Shown: piece after piece, positions 52,414 to 61,849 of the stretch | Layout: each line of letters opens with the position of its first letter | Position numbering within the stretch: position 1 is the first letter of the stretch | Made by a program: the position numbers and the translations under genes | The notes under the pieces: generated by a model | What the model saw: the letters and a program-made list of their open reading frames with translations, nothing else | The model's database searches: none | What the model was told of the DNA's origin: nothing | Assembly (NCBI RefSeq): GCF_026340975.1 | Contig: NZ_JAPEOS010000001.1 | Coordinates: 2,885,001-2,949,000 of the forward strand | DNA length: 64,000 bases | Reading direction: 5' to 3' | From: Streptomyces sp. NBC_01214 | Lineage (GTDB): Bacteria > Actinomycetota > Actinomycetes > Streptomycetales > Streptomycetaceae

Positions 52414-53249
52414 CTGTGACCCCGTTCGGCACCCGCCTGCGCGCGGCGATGGACTCCCGGGGCCCGCTGTGCGTCGGCATCGACCCGCACGCCGCCCTGC
52501 TGGCGCAGTGGGGCCTGCAGGACGACATCGCGGGCCTGGAGCGGTTCTCCCGCACGGTCGTCGAGGCGCTCGCCGAGTCGGTGGCGGTCTTCAAGCCCCA
52601 GGCGGCCTTCTTCGAGCGGTTCGGCTCGAAGGGCGTGGCCGTCCTGGAGCGGGCGGTCGCGGACGCCCGGGCGGCCGGGACCCTGGTCGTCATGGACGCC
52701 AAGCGCGGCGACATCGGCTCGACCATGGCGGCGTACGCCTCGGCCTTCCTGGACCCGGCCTCGCCGCTGTTCTCGGACGCGCTCACGGTCTCCCCGTACC
52801 TGGGCTACGGCTCGCTGAAGCCGGCCGTCGACCTGGCCCGGGAGTCGGGCGCGGGCCTGTTCGTCCTGGCACTGACCTCGAACCCGGAGGGCGCCGAGGT
52901 CCAGCGGGCGGTCCGCGAGGACGGCCGGACGATCGGCGCGACGATGCTGGCGCACCTGGCGGCGGAGAACGCGGACGCCACCCCCATGGGCTCCTTCGGC
53001 GCGGTGGTCGGCGCCACGCTGGGCGATCTGTCCTCCTTCGACCTGGACATCAACGGGCCGCTGCTGGCCCCCGGCATCGGCGCGCAGGGCGCGACGGCGG
53101 CGGACCTGCCGGGCGTCTTCGGCAAGGCCGTGCGCAACGTCGTCCCGAACGTCTCGCGGGGCGTCCTGAAGCACGGTCCGGACGTGAACGCCCTGCGCGA
53201 CTCGGCGCGGCGCTTCGCCGACGAGATCCACGAGGCCGTCACCGCGTAA
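52410..53249 (+). CDS. pyrF: Orotidine 5'-phosphate decarboxylase, type 2
   Basis: 279 residues. It gives UMP from OMP. The type 2 signature VVMDAKRGDIGSTMAAYA holds the catalytic Lys-Asp network; VGIDPHAALL is the first beta strand. GTG 52410 overlaps the pyrD stop; a second GTG at 52416 is also possible. It closes the pyr operon. The next gene, sIHF, lies 302 bases away behind its own predicted promoter. Confidence 0.95.
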   Translation: MTVTPFGTRLRAAMDSRGPLCVGIDPHAALLAQWGLQDDIAGLERFSRTVVEALAESVAVFKPQAAFFERFGSKGVAVLERAVADARAAGTLVVMDAKRGDIGSTMAAYASAFLDPASPLFSDALTVSPYLGYGSLKPAVDLARESGAGLFVLALTSNPEGAEVQRAVREDGRTIGATMLAHLAAENADATPMGSFGAVVGATLGDLSSFDLDINGPLLAPGIGAQGATAADLPGVFGKAVRNVVPNVSRGVLKHGPDVNALRDSARRFADEIHEAVTA

Positions 53250-53327
53250 TCGCTCGCCCGGGGAGGCCGGCCGCACCTCCGCGGCACGGCCCCTCGCACT
53301 TCTTGGCGAAACTCGAACGCTCTTCAT

Positions 53328-53353
53328 CGGACAAAACCGGGGTATTTTGTCCG
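53328..53353. promoter_or_regulatory. Inverted repeat CGGACAAAA-N8-TTTTGTCCG
   Basis: Perfect 9-base arms (53328-53336 and 53345-53353), unusually AT-rich for this DNA. It lies about 70 bases upstream of the predicted sIHF -10, suiting an operator. I do not recognise the regulator. A weak terminator for pyrF is the alternative. Confidence 0.5.
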
Positions 53354-53401
53354 TGATGTACGGTTCAGTGGAGGCTGACCAGGACTTTTCGTCCGTTCTC
53401 G

Positions 53402-53430
53402 CTGACTGGAGCGGTGTTGGCCGCTAGTCT
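53402..53430 (+). promoter_or_regulatory. Predicted promoter of sIHF
   Basis: CTGACT (53402-53407), a 17-base spacer and TAGTCT (53425-53430). Confidence 0.45.
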
Positions 53431-53551
53431 CCGACCAGAGTGAACGTGCAGCGAACGAGTTCCATCGCTGTTCGGGAGCTCGCCTGGTGTGGTGCCTTCG
53501 GGCTGCCCACCGGTCCGTATCCGACAGTTCGACATCCGAGGTGACGTAGGC

Positions 53552-53875
53552 GTGGCTCTTCCGCCCCTTACCCCTGAACAGCGCGCAGCCGCGCTCGAAA
53601 AGGCCGCCGCGGCTCGCCGGGAGCGGGCCGAGGTGAAGAATCGACTCAAGCACTCCGGCGCCTCGCTCCAAGAGGTCATCAAGACGGGCCAGGAGAACGA
53701 CGTCATCGGCAAGATGAAGGTCTCCGCCCTGCTGGAGTCTCTGCCTGGCGTGGGCAAGGTGCGCGCCAAGCAGATCATGGAGCGTCTCGGCATCTCCGAG
53801 TCCCGGCGTGTCCGAGGTCTCGGTTCCAACCAGATCGCCTCTCTGGAGCGCGAGTTCGGCAGCACCGGCGCCTGA
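53552..53875 (+). CDS. ihf: Streptomyces integration host factor sIHF
   Basis: 107 residues. A small basic nucleoid protein of actinobacteria, unrelated to HU-type IHF, that binds DNA without clear sequence preference and affects topology, sporulation and antibiotic production. A long N-terminal helix ([30 protein letters not shown]) precedes a helix-two-turns-helix DNA-binding part ([32 protein letters not shown]). GTG 53552 follows GAGGTGA. The order ihf-gmk-rpoZ-coaBC-metK matches mycobacteria. Confidence 0.96.
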   Translation: MALPPLTPEQRAAALEKAAAARRERAEVKNRLKHSGASLQEVIKTGQENDVIGKMKVSALLESLPGVGKVRAKQIMERLGISESRRVRGLGSNQIASLEREFGSTGA

Positions 53876-53924
53876 GGCGTCGCCTGAAGTTCTCCCGGCG
53901 TTCTCAGGCAGTCCCGAGAACCTG

Positions 53925-53939
53925 GATAATCGCTCTATG
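53925..53939 (+). promoter_or_regulatory. Leaderless-type -10 (GATAAT) for gmk
   Basis: GATAAT at 53925-53930, then 6 bases, then the gmk ATG at 53937; no ribosome-binding site is visible. Confidence 0.55.
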
Positions 53940-54500
53940 GCAGCAGAGGTTCGTCCGCGGCTGACCGTGCTCTCCGGCCCTTCAGGGGTCGGCAAGAGCA
54001 CGGTCGTCGCGCATATGCGCAAGGTTCACCCCGAGGTATGGCTCTCGGTGTCGGCCACCACCCGCAAGCCGCGGCCCGGTGAGCGACACGGAGTCCACTA
54101 CTTCTTCGTCAATGACGACGAGTTCGACAAGCTGATCGCCAACGGCGAGCTGCTGGAGTGGGCCGAGTTCGCGGGCAACCGCTACGGCACTCCCCGCGGC
54201 GCGGTGCTGGAACGCCTGGACAACGGCGAGCCGGTACTGCTGGAGATCGATCTCCAGGGCGCACGACTCGTCCGCGAGTCCAAGCCCGACGCCCAGCTGG
54301 TCTTCCTGGCACCGCCGAGCTGGGACGAGCTGGTCCGCCGACTGACCGGTCGGGGCACCGAATCGACGGAGGTCATCGAGCGCCGGCTCGCCGCCGCCAA
54401 GATCGAGCTCGCTGCCGAGTCCGAGTTCGACACCACCCTGGTCAACACCTCCGTCGAGGACGTAGCCCGTGAGCTGCTAGCCTTGATGGCAGTTGTCTGA
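53937..54500 (+). CDS. gmk: Guanylate kinase
   Basis: 187 residues. It phosphorylates GMP to GDP. P-loop [16 protein letters not shown]-binding [21 protein letters not shown], and lid motif [13 protein letters not shown] are intact. ATG 53937 is preferred to longer starts reaching into sIHF because the conserved part begins RPRLTVLSG and a -10 hexamer sits 6 bases before it. rpoZ follows after 73 bases. Guanylate supply here adjoins omega, a (p)ppGpp-related polymerase subunit. Confidence 0.95.
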   Translation: MAAEVRPRLTVLSGPSGVGKSTVVAHMRKVHPEVWLSVSATTRKPRPGERHGVHYFFVNDDEFDKLIANGELLEWAEFAGNRYGTPRGAVLERLDNGEPVLLEIDLQGARLVRESKPDAQLVFLAPPSWDELVRRLTGRGTESTEVIERRLAAAKIELAAESEFDTTLVNTSVEDVARELLALMAVV

Positions 54501-54511
54501 TCGTTGATCGA
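54498..54511 (+). repeat. 7-bp duplication at the gmk stop codon
   Basis: TGATCGT (54498-54504) then TGATCGA (54505-54511). It is short and could be chance; noted because it has the same arrangement as the longer stop-codon repeats. Confidence 0.4.
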
Positions 54512-54573
54512 TGTTTTTGATTCGGTCGATTCCAGGACGGCCCAATCTTTCACCCATCTTCGGAAGGTAGAGC

Positions 54574-54846
54574 GTGTCCTCTTCCATCACTGCGCCCGAG
54601 GGCATCATCAACCCGCCGATCGACGAGCTGCTCGAGGCTACGGACTCGAAGTACAGCCTCGTGATCTACGCGGCCAAGCGCGCGCGTCAGATCAACGCGT
54701 ACTACTCGCAGCTCGGTGAGGGCCTGCTCGAGTACGTCGGCCCGCTGGTGGACACCCACGTCCACGAGAAGCCGCTTTCGATCGCGCTGCGCGAGATCAA
54801 CGCTGGTCTGCTGACCTCCGAGGCCATCGAGGCCCCGGCCCAGTAG
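54574..54846 (+). CDS. rpoZ: RNA polymerase omega subunit
   Basis: 90 residues. It stabilises the beta' subunit and helps form the (p)ppGpp site in many bacteria. The core [33 protein letters not shown] is intact. GTG 54574 follows GGAAGG. A hairpin terminator follows, separating it from coaBC. Confidence 0.96.
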   Translation: MSSSITAPEGIINPPIDELLEATDSKYSLVIYAAKRARQINAYYSQLGEGLLEYVGPLVDTHVHEKPLSIALREINAGLLTSEAIEAPAQ

Positions 54847-54864
54847 GGCACCAGAAGTCCTTTC

Positions 54865-54901
54865 ACCACAGGCCCGGCAGAACATCTGCCGGGCCTGTGG
54901 T
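54865..54901 (+). terminator. Terminator-like hairpin after rpoZ
   Basis: A perfect 16-base stem (54865-54880 with 54886-54901), loop AACAT, no T tract. Confidence 0.8.
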
Positions 54902-54967
54902 GTGTCATGGGTGGGTACGACGACGATCAGAGCCGAACGCGTCGCAGCCGTCGAAGGGAAGTACGTG

Positions 54968-56182
54968 GTGGACAAGCCGAAGGTCGTACTGGGAGTCAGC
55001 GGTGGGATCGCCGCCTACAAGGCGTGCGAGCTGCTGCGCCGGCTCACCGAGTCCGGCCACGACGTGCGGGTGGTGCCCACTGCGGCCTCCCTGAACTTCG
55101 TGGGGGAGGCCACCTGGTCCGCCCTGTCCGGGAACCCGGCCTCCACCGAGGTCTGGGAATCCGTCCACGAGGTTCCGCACGTGCGCATCGGGCAGTCCGC
55201 CGACCTCGTCGTCGTCGCCCCCGCCACGGCCGACATGCTGGCCAAGGCCGCCCACGGGCTCGCCGACGACCTGCTCACGAACACCCTGCTCACCGCGCGC
55301 TGTCCGGTGGTCTTCGCCCCCGCCATGCACACCGAGATGTGGGAGCACCCCGCCACCCAGGAGAACGTGGCCACGCTGCGCCGGCGCGGCGCCCTCGTCA
55401 TCGAGCCCGCCGTCGGCCGGCTCACCGGCAAGGACACCGGAAAGGGGCGGCTGCCCGACCCCGAGGAGATCTTCGAGTTCTGCCGCCACGTCTTGAGGCG
55501 GCGGGGACTGGCCCGCGGGGTGGCCGAGCCGGACCTCGCCGGGCGGCACGTGGTGATCAGCGCGGGCGGCACGCGGGAGCCGCTGGACCCGGTCCGCTTC
55601 CTGGGCAACCGCTCCTCCGGCAAGCAGGGCTACGCCCTCGCCCGCACCGCCGTCGCCCGCGGGGCCCGGGTCACCCTGGTTTCGGCCAACACCGCGCTGG
55701 CCGATCCGGCCGGGGTGGACGTCGTGTGCGTGGGGACGGCCGTGCAGCTGCGAGAGGCCGTGCTCAAGGCCGCCGCGGACGCCGACGTCGTGGTGATGGC
55801 CGCGGCCGTGGCCGATTTCCGGCCCGCCGTCTACGCGGGCGGAAAGATCAAGAAGAAGGACGGAGAAGACCCGGCGCCGGTGGCGCTGGTGCGCAATCCG
55901 GACGTTCTCGCGGAGATCTCGGCCGATCGGGCCAGGGCCGGACAGGTGGTCGTGGGATTTGCCGCCGAGACCGACGACGTCCTCGCGAACGGCCGCGCCA
56001 AGCTCGCCCGGAAGGGCTGTGACCTACTCGTCGTGAACGAGGTCGGAGAGGCTCGGACCTTTGGTTCCGAGGAGAACGAAGCGGTCATCCTGGCCTCCGA
56101 TGGCTCTGAGACTCAAGTGCCCTATGGTCCGAAGGAGGCCCTGGCTGAGGTGCTGTGGGACCAGGTGGCCGCCCGGCTGTAG
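54968..56182 (+). CDS. coaBC: Bifunctional phosphopantothenoylcysteine decarboxylase/synthetase
   Basis: 404 residues. It makes 4'-phosphopantetheine for coenzyme A: CoaB couples cysteine using CTP, CoaC decarboxylates with FMN. CoaC domain: LGVSGGIAAYKACELLRRL, catalytic His in VPHVRIG, and PAMHTEMW where many bacteria have PAMN. The CoaB domain starts at about 195 with VVISAGGTREPLDPVRFLGNRSSGK and has IKKKDG. Two adjacent GTGs (54965, 54968) follow GAAGGGA; 54968 gives the usual MDKPKVV start and better spacing. Confidence 0.95.
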   Translation: MDKPKVVLGVSGGIAAYKACELLRRLTESGHDVRVVPTAASLNFVGEATWSALSGNPASTEVWESVHEVPHVRIGQSADLVVVAPATADMLAKAAHGLADDLLTNTLLTARCPVVFAPAMHTEMWEHPATQENVATLRRRGALVIEPAVGRLTGKDTGKGRLPDPEEIFEFCRHVLRRRGLARGVAEPDLAGRHVVISAGGTREPLDPVRFLGNRSSGKQGYALARTAVARGARVTLVSANTALADPAGVDVVCVGTAVQLREAVLKAAADADVVVMAAAVADFRPAVYAGGKIKKKDGEDPAPVALVRNPDVLAEISADRARAGQVVVGFAAETDDVLANGRAKLARKGCDLLVVNEVGEARTFGSEENEAVILASDGSETQVPYGPKEALAEVLWDQVAARL

Positions 56183-56394
56183 CCGCGACGCGCCTGGGTC
56201 GATTCCCCTTCTCCAGGTCACCTCTGTGCGTAAGAATGGGAGTGCCGCAGGTCACACGGCTCCCATAAGGCGAGACGGGTGGTCCACGAAACAGTGGCGA
56301 CCGATAAACTGCATCCGGAGCGTGATCGGGCGCAGCCCCCGATGTGGTTCCGCCAAATGATCAGCCAGCAGCCGCTGCAACCCCAGGGAGCGTT

Positions 56395-57603
56395 GTGTCC
56401 CGTCGTCTGTTCACCTCGGAGTCCGTCACCGAGGGCCACCCCGACAAGATCGCTGACCAGATCAGCGACACGATCCTCGACGCGCTCCTCACCGAGGACC
56501 CGACCTCGCGCGTCGCCGTGGAAACCCTCATCACCACGGGTCTCGTGCACATCGCGGGAGAGGTGACGACGAAGGCCTACGCGCCCATCGCGCAGCTCGT
56601 CCGGGACAAGATCCTCGAGATCGGCTACGACTCCTCGAAGAAGGGCTTCGACGGCGCCTCCTGCGGCGTGTCGGTGTCCATCGGCGCCCAGTCCCCGGAC
56701 ATCGCGCAGGGCGTCGACACCGCCTACGAGAAGCGCGTCGAGGGCGACGAGGACGAGCTGGACAAGCAGGGCGCCGGCGACCAGGGCCTGATGTTCGGCT
56801 ACGCCTGCGACGAGACCCCCGAGCTCATGCCGCTGCCGATCCACATCGCGCACCGGCTGTCCCGCCGGCTCTCCGAGGTCCGCAAGAACGGGACCATCCC
56901 GTACCTGCGCCCCGACGGCAAGACCCAGGTCACCATCGAGTACGACGGTGACAAGGCCGTGCGCCTGGACACCGTCGTGGTCTCCTCGCAGCACGCCTCG
57001 GACATCGACCTCGACTCGCTGCTCGCTCCCGACATCCGCGAGTTCGTCGTCGAGCACGTCCTCGCGCAGCTCGTCGAGGACGGCATCAAGCTCGACACCG
57101 AGGGCTACCGCCTGCTGGTGAACCCGACCGGCCGCTTCGAGATCGGCGGCCCGATGGGCGACGCCGGCCTCACCGGCCGCAAGATCATCATTGACACCTA
57201 CGGCGGCATGGCCCGTCACGGTGGCGGCGCCTTCTCCGGCAAGGACCCGTCGAAGGTCGACCGCTCCGCCGCCTACGCCATGCGCTGGGTCGCCAAGAAC
57301 GTGGTCGCCGCCGGTCTCGCCGCACGCTGCGAGGTGCAGGTCGCGTACGCCATCGGCAAGGCCGAGCCCGTCGGTCTGTTCGTCGAGACCTTCGGCACCG
57401 CCAAGGTCGAGGTCCAGAAGATCGAGGACGCGATCGGCGAGGTCTTCGACCTGCGCCCGGCCGCGATCATCCGCGACCTGGACCTGCTGCGTCCGATCTA
57501 CGCCCAGACCGCCGCCTACGGCCACTTCGGCCGTGAGCTTCCGGACTTCACCTGGGAGCGCACCGACCGCGTGGACGCCCTGCGCACCGCGGCCGGCCTG
57601 TAG
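56395..57603 (+). CDS. metK: S-adenosylmethionine synthetase
   Basis: 402 residues. It makes SAM from methionine and [35 protein letters not shown] and [19 protein letters not shown] are the three family signatures. GTG 56395 follows AGGGAG and gives [10 protein letters not shown], matching the family N-terminus. The 212-base gap upstream contains no SAM riboswitch that I recognise. A strong terminator follows. Confidence 0.97.
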   Translation: MSRRLFTSESVTEGHPDKIADQISDTILDALLTEDPTSRVAVETLITTGLVHIAGEVTTKAYAPIAQLVRDKILEIGYDSSKKGFDGASCGVSVSIGAQSPDIAQGVDTAYEKRVEGDEDELDKQGAGDQGLMFGYACDETPELMPLPIHIAHRLSRRLSEVRKNGTIPYLRPDGKTQVTIEYDGDKAVRLDTVVVSSQHASDIDLDSLLAPDIREFVVEHVLAQLVEDGIKLDTEGYRLLVNPTGRFEIGGPMGDAGLTGRKIIIDTYGGMARHGGGAFSGKDPSKVDRSAAYAMRWVAKNVVAAGLAARCEVQVAYAIGKAEPVGLFVETFGTAKVEVQKIEDAIGEVFDLRPAAIIRDLDLLRPIYAQTAAYGHFGRELPDFTWERTDRVDALRTAAGL

Positions 57604-57627
57604 TACCCCTCGTCCTCGGACGATCGC

Positions 57628-57663
57628 CGAACGGCCCCGGACCAGCTGGTCCGGGGCCGTTCG
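57628..57663 (+). terminator. Terminator-like palindrome after metK
   Basis: A perfect 36-base palindrome, 18 bases each side (57628-57645, 57646-57663), 24 bases after the stop. Confidence 0.83.
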
Positions 57664-57691
57664 CATGCCGTGCCTGTCAGTGGACTTTGGT

Positions 57692-57706
57692 AAGAATGCT
57701 GATGTG
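57692..57706 (+). promoter_or_regulatory. Leaderless-type -10 (AAGAAT) for priA
   Basis: AAGAAT at 57692-57697, then 6 bases, then the GTG at 57704; no ribosome-binding site. Weaker than the other examples. Confidence 0.35.
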
Positions 57707-59803
57707 AGCAGCGCGAATGAGTCCCCGCCGGAGCAGCTCGCACTGATCCGGGACATGGTCGCCGAGGCGAAGGCCAAGGCGCCCAAGGCAAAGCCGCGCA
57801 CCTGGCGCGGGGCCGCCCTCGCCGCCGAGCTGCCCGTCGCCCGGATCCTCGTGAACAAGGGCGTGCTCCACCTCGACCAGCTCTGGGACTACGCCGTTCC
57901 CGAGGAGCTCTCCGAGGCCGCCCAGCCCGGTGTCCGCGTCCGCGTCCGGTTCGGCGCCGGCTCCCACCGCGTGCACGGCGGCCGCCGCGAGGGCGGCGGT
58001 CTCATCGACGGCTTCATCGTGGAACGCCGCGCCGAGTCCGACTACGACGGCGCACTGGCCGCCCTCGCCCACGTCGTCTCGCCCGAGGTGGTCCTCAGCC
58101 CCCGCATGCTCGCCCTAGCCCGGGCCGTCGCCGACCGGTACGCGGGCAGCCTCGCCGACGTGCTCCAGCTCGCCCTGCCCGCCCGGAGCGCCCGCGCCGA
58201 GGCCAAGCCCTCACCGGAACCCCTGCCGCCGCCCCCCGCCCCCGACCCCGCCGGCTGGGAGCGGTACGGCGCCGGGCCCGGCTTCCTGCGCGCCCTCGCC
58301 ACCGGTGGCAGCCCGCGCGCCGTGTGGACCGCCCTGCCCGGCCCCGGCTGGGCCGACGAACTCGCCCGCGCCATCGCCGCCACCCTGGCCTCCGGGCGCG
58401 GGGCCCTCGCCGTGCTCCCCGACGGGCGGACCGCCGCCCGCGTCGACGCGGCCCTGACCGCCCTGCTCGGCGAAGGCCGGCACGCGCTGCTGACCGCCGA
58501 GTCGGGTCCCGAGAAGCGCTACCGCCAATGGCTGGCGGTGCACCGGGGCTCCGTGCGGGCCGTCATCGGCACCCGGGCCGCGATGTTCGCACCCGTACGG
58601 GACCTCGGGCTGGTCGCCGTCTGGGACGACGGGGACTCCAGCCACAGCGACGACAACGCCCCCTTCCCGCACGTCAGGGAAGTACTGGAACTGCGCGCCG
58701 TGAACGACGGCTGCGGCTTCCTCGCGGGCAGTACGAGCTGCACCGTGGAGGCCGCCCAGCTGGTCGAGTCCGGCTGGGCCAGGCCCCTGATCGCCGACCG
58801 CGAGACCGTACGGGCCTGCGCGCCCAGGATCCGGACCGTCGGGGACGAGCTGCTCGCCCGCGACGAGGCGGCCCGGGCCGCGCGCCTGCCGAGCCTGGCC
58901 TGGGAGACCGTACGGGAAGGGCTGAAGACCGGGCCCGTACTGGTCCAGGTACCGCGGCGGGGCTACGTGCCCCGGCTGGCCTGCGAGCGGTGCCGCACCC
59001 CCGCCCGCTGCACGGTCTGCGCGGGCCCCCTGGAGGCCCCCGACGAGCGTGACCTGAGGTGTGGGTGGTGCGGGCGGGGCGAGCCGTCCTGGCACTGCGA
59101 GGAATGCGGATCGTTCCGGCTGCGGGCCCAGGTGGTCGGCGCGCGGCGCACCGCCGAGGAACTGGGACGCGCCTTCCCGGCCGTGGCCGTACGGACCTCC
59201 GGGCGCGACCACATCCTCGACGAGGTGCCGGACCGGCCCGCGCTGGTGGTGTGCACCCCCGGTGCCGAACCGGTGGCGGCGGGCGCCGGGTACGCGGCCG
59301 CGCTGCTGCTCGACGGCTGGGCCATGCTGGGCCGGCCCGACCTGCGGGCCGGCGAGGACGCGCTGCGGCGGTGGATCGCCGCCGCCTCCCTGGTCCGGGG
59401 CGACGGCCAGGTCGTGGTGGTCGCCGAACCGACGCTGCGGCCCGTGCAGGCGCTGGTGCGGTGGGACCCGGTGGGCCATGCCGTACGGGAACTCGCGGAG
59501 CGGTCCCAGCTCGGCTTCCCGCCGGTGTCCCGGATGGCGGCGGTGGCCGGCCGGGGCGAGGCCGTGGAGGCCTTTCTGGCCGGGGCCGGACTGCCGCCCG
59601 ACGCGGAGGTCCTGGGGCCGGTACCGCTCCCGGGGCGGCGCGGGGAGCCGTCCCCGGGGGAGCGGGCGCTGGTCCGGGTCCCACCGGGCAGCGGAGCCGC
59701 CCTCGCGGCCGCCCTGAAGTCGGCGCAGGCGGCCCGGTTGGCGAAGGGGGTTCCGGCGGCTGAGGCGGTCCGGGTCCGCATCGACCCACCCGACATCGGC
59801 TGA
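57704..59803 (+). CDS. priA: PriA-like primosomal protein without helicase motifs
   Basis: 699 residues. PriA normally restarts collapsed forks with a 3'-5' helicase. Here the 3'-DNA-binding N-domain (VLVNKGVLHLDQLWDYAVPEEL) and the zinc region with eight Cys at about 426-475 (ACERCRTPARCTVC; RCGWCGRGEPSWHCEECGS) are kept. The Walker A region has no GKT (LATGGSPRAVWTALPG) and the DEEH box is replaced (AVWDDGDSSHSD), so ATP-driven unwinding is unlikely. This degenerate form is the actinobacterial norm. GTG 57704 was chosen for the -10 spacing and the conserved start. Confidence 0.92.
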   Translation: MSSANESPPEQLALIRDMVAEAKAKAPKAKPRTWRGAALAAELPVARILVNKGVLHLDQLWDYAVPEELSEAAQPGVRVRVRFGAGSHRVHGGRREGGGLIDGFIVERRAESDYDGALAALAHVVSPEVVLSPRMLALARAVADRYAGSLADVLQLALPARSARAEAKPSPEPLPPPPAPDPAGWERYGAGPGFLRALATGGSPRAVWTALPGPGWADELARAIAATLASGRGALAVLPDGRTAARVDAALTALLGEGRHALLTAESGPEKRYRQWLAVHRGSVRAVIGTRAAMFAPVRDLGLVAVWDDGDSSHSDDNAPFPHVREVLELRAVNDGCGFLAGSTSCTVEAAQLVESGWARPLIADRETVRACAPRIRTVGDELLARDEAARAARLPSLAWETVREGLKTGPVLVQVPRRGYVPRLACERCRTPARCTVCAGPLEAPDERDLRCGWCGRGEPSWHCEECGSFRLRAQVVGARRTAEELGRAFPAVAVRTSGRDHILDEVPDRPALVVCTPGAEPVAAGAGYAAALLLDGWAMLGRPDLRAGEDALRRWIAAASLVRGDGQVVVVAEPTLRPVQALVRWDPVGHAVRELAERSQLGFPPVSRMAAVAGRGEAVEAFLAGAGLPPDAEVLGPVPLPGRRGEPSPGERALVRVPPGSGAALAAALKSAQAARLAKGVPAAEAVRVRIDPPDIG

Positions 59804-59866
59804 CGAGTCGCACCGACGAGGTGCACCGACGAGCTGCACTGACGAGGTGCTCCGACGAGGTACGAG
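59802..59866 (+). repeat. Five tandem 13-bp repeats over the priA stop codon
   Basis: Units GACGAGnnGCnCC begin at 59802, 59815, 59828, 59841 and 59854; the last is diverged. The first unit starts on base two of the priA TGA. No gene lies between here and 59997. Confidence 0.8.
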
Positions 59867-59997
59867 CAAGGCCGTCGCCGAACGCCGAAACCCCCGGTGG
59901 GGTGACCCGTACGGTCGTCCCGCCGGGGGCGGACTCGGGCGCGGCGATCCGGCGCGGCCGGCCGTCGGGTGTCGGCGTCCCGGCGGCAGGAGACCCC

Positions 59998-60546
59998 TCA
60001 GCCGGTGCGCGGACCGGGGAAGGCGGGGGAGCGGGGAACCTCTCCGAGCCCCCGCGCGGGAACGCCCGCGGCGGCTGCCTGGGCCTCCTCGCGCACCGGC
60101 TGCGGCGGCATCGAGCGGGCCGCCGGGACGGTCGGCAGCGGCCCCATGGTCCGGGTGGTCGTCCCCTCGGCCACCGGCTCCGCGGACTCGGCGGACTGCG
60201 CCCGCCGGGCCCCGTAGCGGCGGTGCACGGCCTGCTTGGTGACGCCGAGCGCAGAACCGACCGCGTCCCACGAGAAGCCGAGCGAGCGGTCGAAGTCCAC
60301 TGCCGCGGTGACCAGCGTCTCGACGCTGTCCCGCAGCTCCTGCGCGAGGCGGACGGTCGGCGCGGGCGCCCGGCCGTAGACGACGAAGCCGGTGGAGGGA
60401 CCCGATCGGCGCGGGCGGTACACGTTGCCGAGCTGGGCGGTGAGCGTACGCAGGGCATCCACCTGCCGGCGAACCCGCTCGATGTCCCGTACCAGGAGGT
60501 GCAGGCTGGCCCGGGCTTGAGCGTCGTGGGTGGCGTGGTCGGCCAT
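59998..60546 (-). CDS. HTH DNA-binding protein of unknown role
   Basis: 182 residues. The middle has a clear helix-turn-helix, [22 protein letters not shown] at about 90-112, like a sigma-region-4 or short regulator HTH. The N-terminal half is helical ([20 protein letters not shown]) and could dimerise; the C-terminal 65 residues are Pro/Ala-rich and likely disordered. ATG 60546. Divergent from fmt. The target and signal are unknown. Confidence 0.8.
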   Translation of the reverse strand: MADHATHDAQARASLHLLVRDIERVRRQVDALRTLTAQLGNVYRPRRSGPSTGFVVYGRAPAPTVRLAQELRDSVETLVTAAVDFDRSLGFSWDAVGSALGVTKQAVHRRYGARRAQSAESAEPVAEGTTTRTMGPLPTVPAARSMPPQPVREEAQAAAAGVPARGLGEVPRSPAFPGPRTG

Positions 60547-60795
60547 GAAGAAGCCTCTCGAACCGGTGCTGAAGGGCGGATCGGGCCGCAGACACCGTTC
60601 GCACGCGGCCCGTTTTGGTCAATCTCTCTTGACAACGCGCCACCCGTCGCCCAGGTCACGCTGTGGGGGCGTGTCGGCATATGCGAGGGGCGCACGCATG
60701 TGTGTACGCCCCCTCAACACCACAGGTGGGCGGCCCGACCCGCGCCCCATAGACTGGTGCGCTGCTGACAGCCGAGATAGCGAGGTAGTCCCCCA

Positions 60796-61740
60796 GTGAA
60801 GCTCGTCTTCGCAGGCACCCCCGAGGTCGCCGTACCCGCCCTGGACGCCCTGATCGCCTCCGGGCGGCACGAGGTCGCCGCCGTCATCACCCGGCCCGAC
60901 GCACCGGCCGGCCGCGGCCGCCGCCTCGTCGCCAGCCCGGTCGCCGAACGCGCCGAGGAAGCGGGCATCGAGGTGCTCAAGCCCGCCCGCCCCCGCGACC
61001 CCGACTTCCAGGCCCGGCTGCGCGAGATCGACCCGGACTGCTGCCCGGTCGTCGCCTACGGCGCGCTGATCCCCAAGAGCGCCCTCGACATCCCCCGGCA
61101 CGGCTGGGTCAACCTGCACTTCTCGCTGCTGCCCGCATGGCGCGGAGCCGCGCCCGTCCAGCAGTCGATCATCGCGGGGGACGAGGTCACCGGCGCCTCC
61201 ACCTTCCGCATCGAGGAGGGCCTGGACACCGGCCCGGTCTACGGCATCCTCACCGAGGAGATCCGGCCCACCGACACCAGCGGCGACCTGCTCACCCGGC
61301 TCGCCTTCGCCGGGTCCGGACTGCTCGCCGCCACCATGGACGGCATCGAGGACGGCACCCTGCGCGCCGTCGAGCAGCCCCACGACGGGATCTCCCACGC
61401 GCCCAAGATCACCGTGGAGGACGCCCGGATCGACTGGACCGCTCCCGCGATGCGCGCCGACCGCGTGGTCCGCGGCTGCACGCCGGCCCCGGGAGCGTGG
61501 ACCGTCTTCCGCGGGGAACGCCTCAAGCTGATCTCGCTCGGCCTGGTGCCCGACCGCACGGACCTGGAACCGGGCGAGCTGGCCCCCGCAAAGAACAACG
61601 TGTACGCCGGCACCGGCTCGCACGCCGTGGAGCTGCTGTGGGTGCAGCCGCAGGGCAAGAAGCCGATGCGGGCCGCCGACTGGGCCCGCGGGGTGCGGAT
61701 CGCTCCCGGCGAGCGGCTCGGCGGAGCCGACGTAGGCTGA
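60796..61740 (+). CDS. fmt: Methionyl-tRNA formyltransferase
   Basis: 314 residues. It formylates initiator Met-tRNA with 10-formyl-THF. The folate site and catalytic region [18 protein letters not shown] carries Asn and His, with the Asp in [10 protein letters not shown]; the usual HPS of the motif reads HFS. The OB-like C-terminal domain binds tRNA. GTG 60796. TAGACT at 60750-60755 may be its -10. rsmB follows, 109 bases on. Confidence 0.96.
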   Translation: MKLVFAGTPEVAVPALDALIASGRHEVAAVITRPDAPAGRGRRLVASPVAERAEEAGIEVLKPARPRDPDFQARLREIDPDCCPVVAYGALIPKSALDIPRHGWVNLHFSLLPAWRGAAPVQQSIIAGDEVTGASTFRIEEGLDTGPVYGILTEEIRPTDTSGDLLTRLAFAGSGLLAATMDGIEDGTLRAVEQPHDGISHAPKITVEDARIDWTAPAMRADRVVRGCTPAPGAWTVFRGERLKLISLGLVPDRTDLEPGELAPAKNNVYAGTGSHAVELLWVQPQGKKPMRAADWARGVRIAPGERLGGADVG

Positions 61741-61807
61741 TCGGTGGCGGCGTCCGAGCGCGGACGCCCCCCGTCCCACCCCTGCACGACCCGCAGCCCC
61801 GCACGAC

Positions 61808-61832
61808 CCGTAGCACTCGTAGCACTCGTAAA
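61808..61832. repeat. Small GTAGCACTC repeats before rsmB
   Basis: Two adjacent GTAGCACTC copies, the second followed by GTAA, in the fmt-rsmB gap. Probably slippage; no function assigned. Confidence 0.4.
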
Positions 61833-61849
61833 CCCGGAGCACCTTTCAC

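Larger units (their letters stand above)
53250..53551 (+). other. Intergenic region pyrF-sIHF
   Basis: 302 bases with no convincing gene. It holds an AT-containing inverted repeat (53328-53353) and a predicted promoter for sIHF (53402-53430). The mRNA leader of sIHF would be about 115 bases long. Confidence 0.55.

Noticed and set aside
56183..56394. SAM riboswitch upstream of metK
   Set aside because: I could not find the conserved cores of the known SAM aptamers in this gap; only possible -10 hexamers.
60630..60660. TTGACA-type -35 upstream of fmt
   Set aside because: TTGACA is present but no acceptable -10 follows at 16-19 bases; TAGACT at 60750 is a better candidate for fmt.
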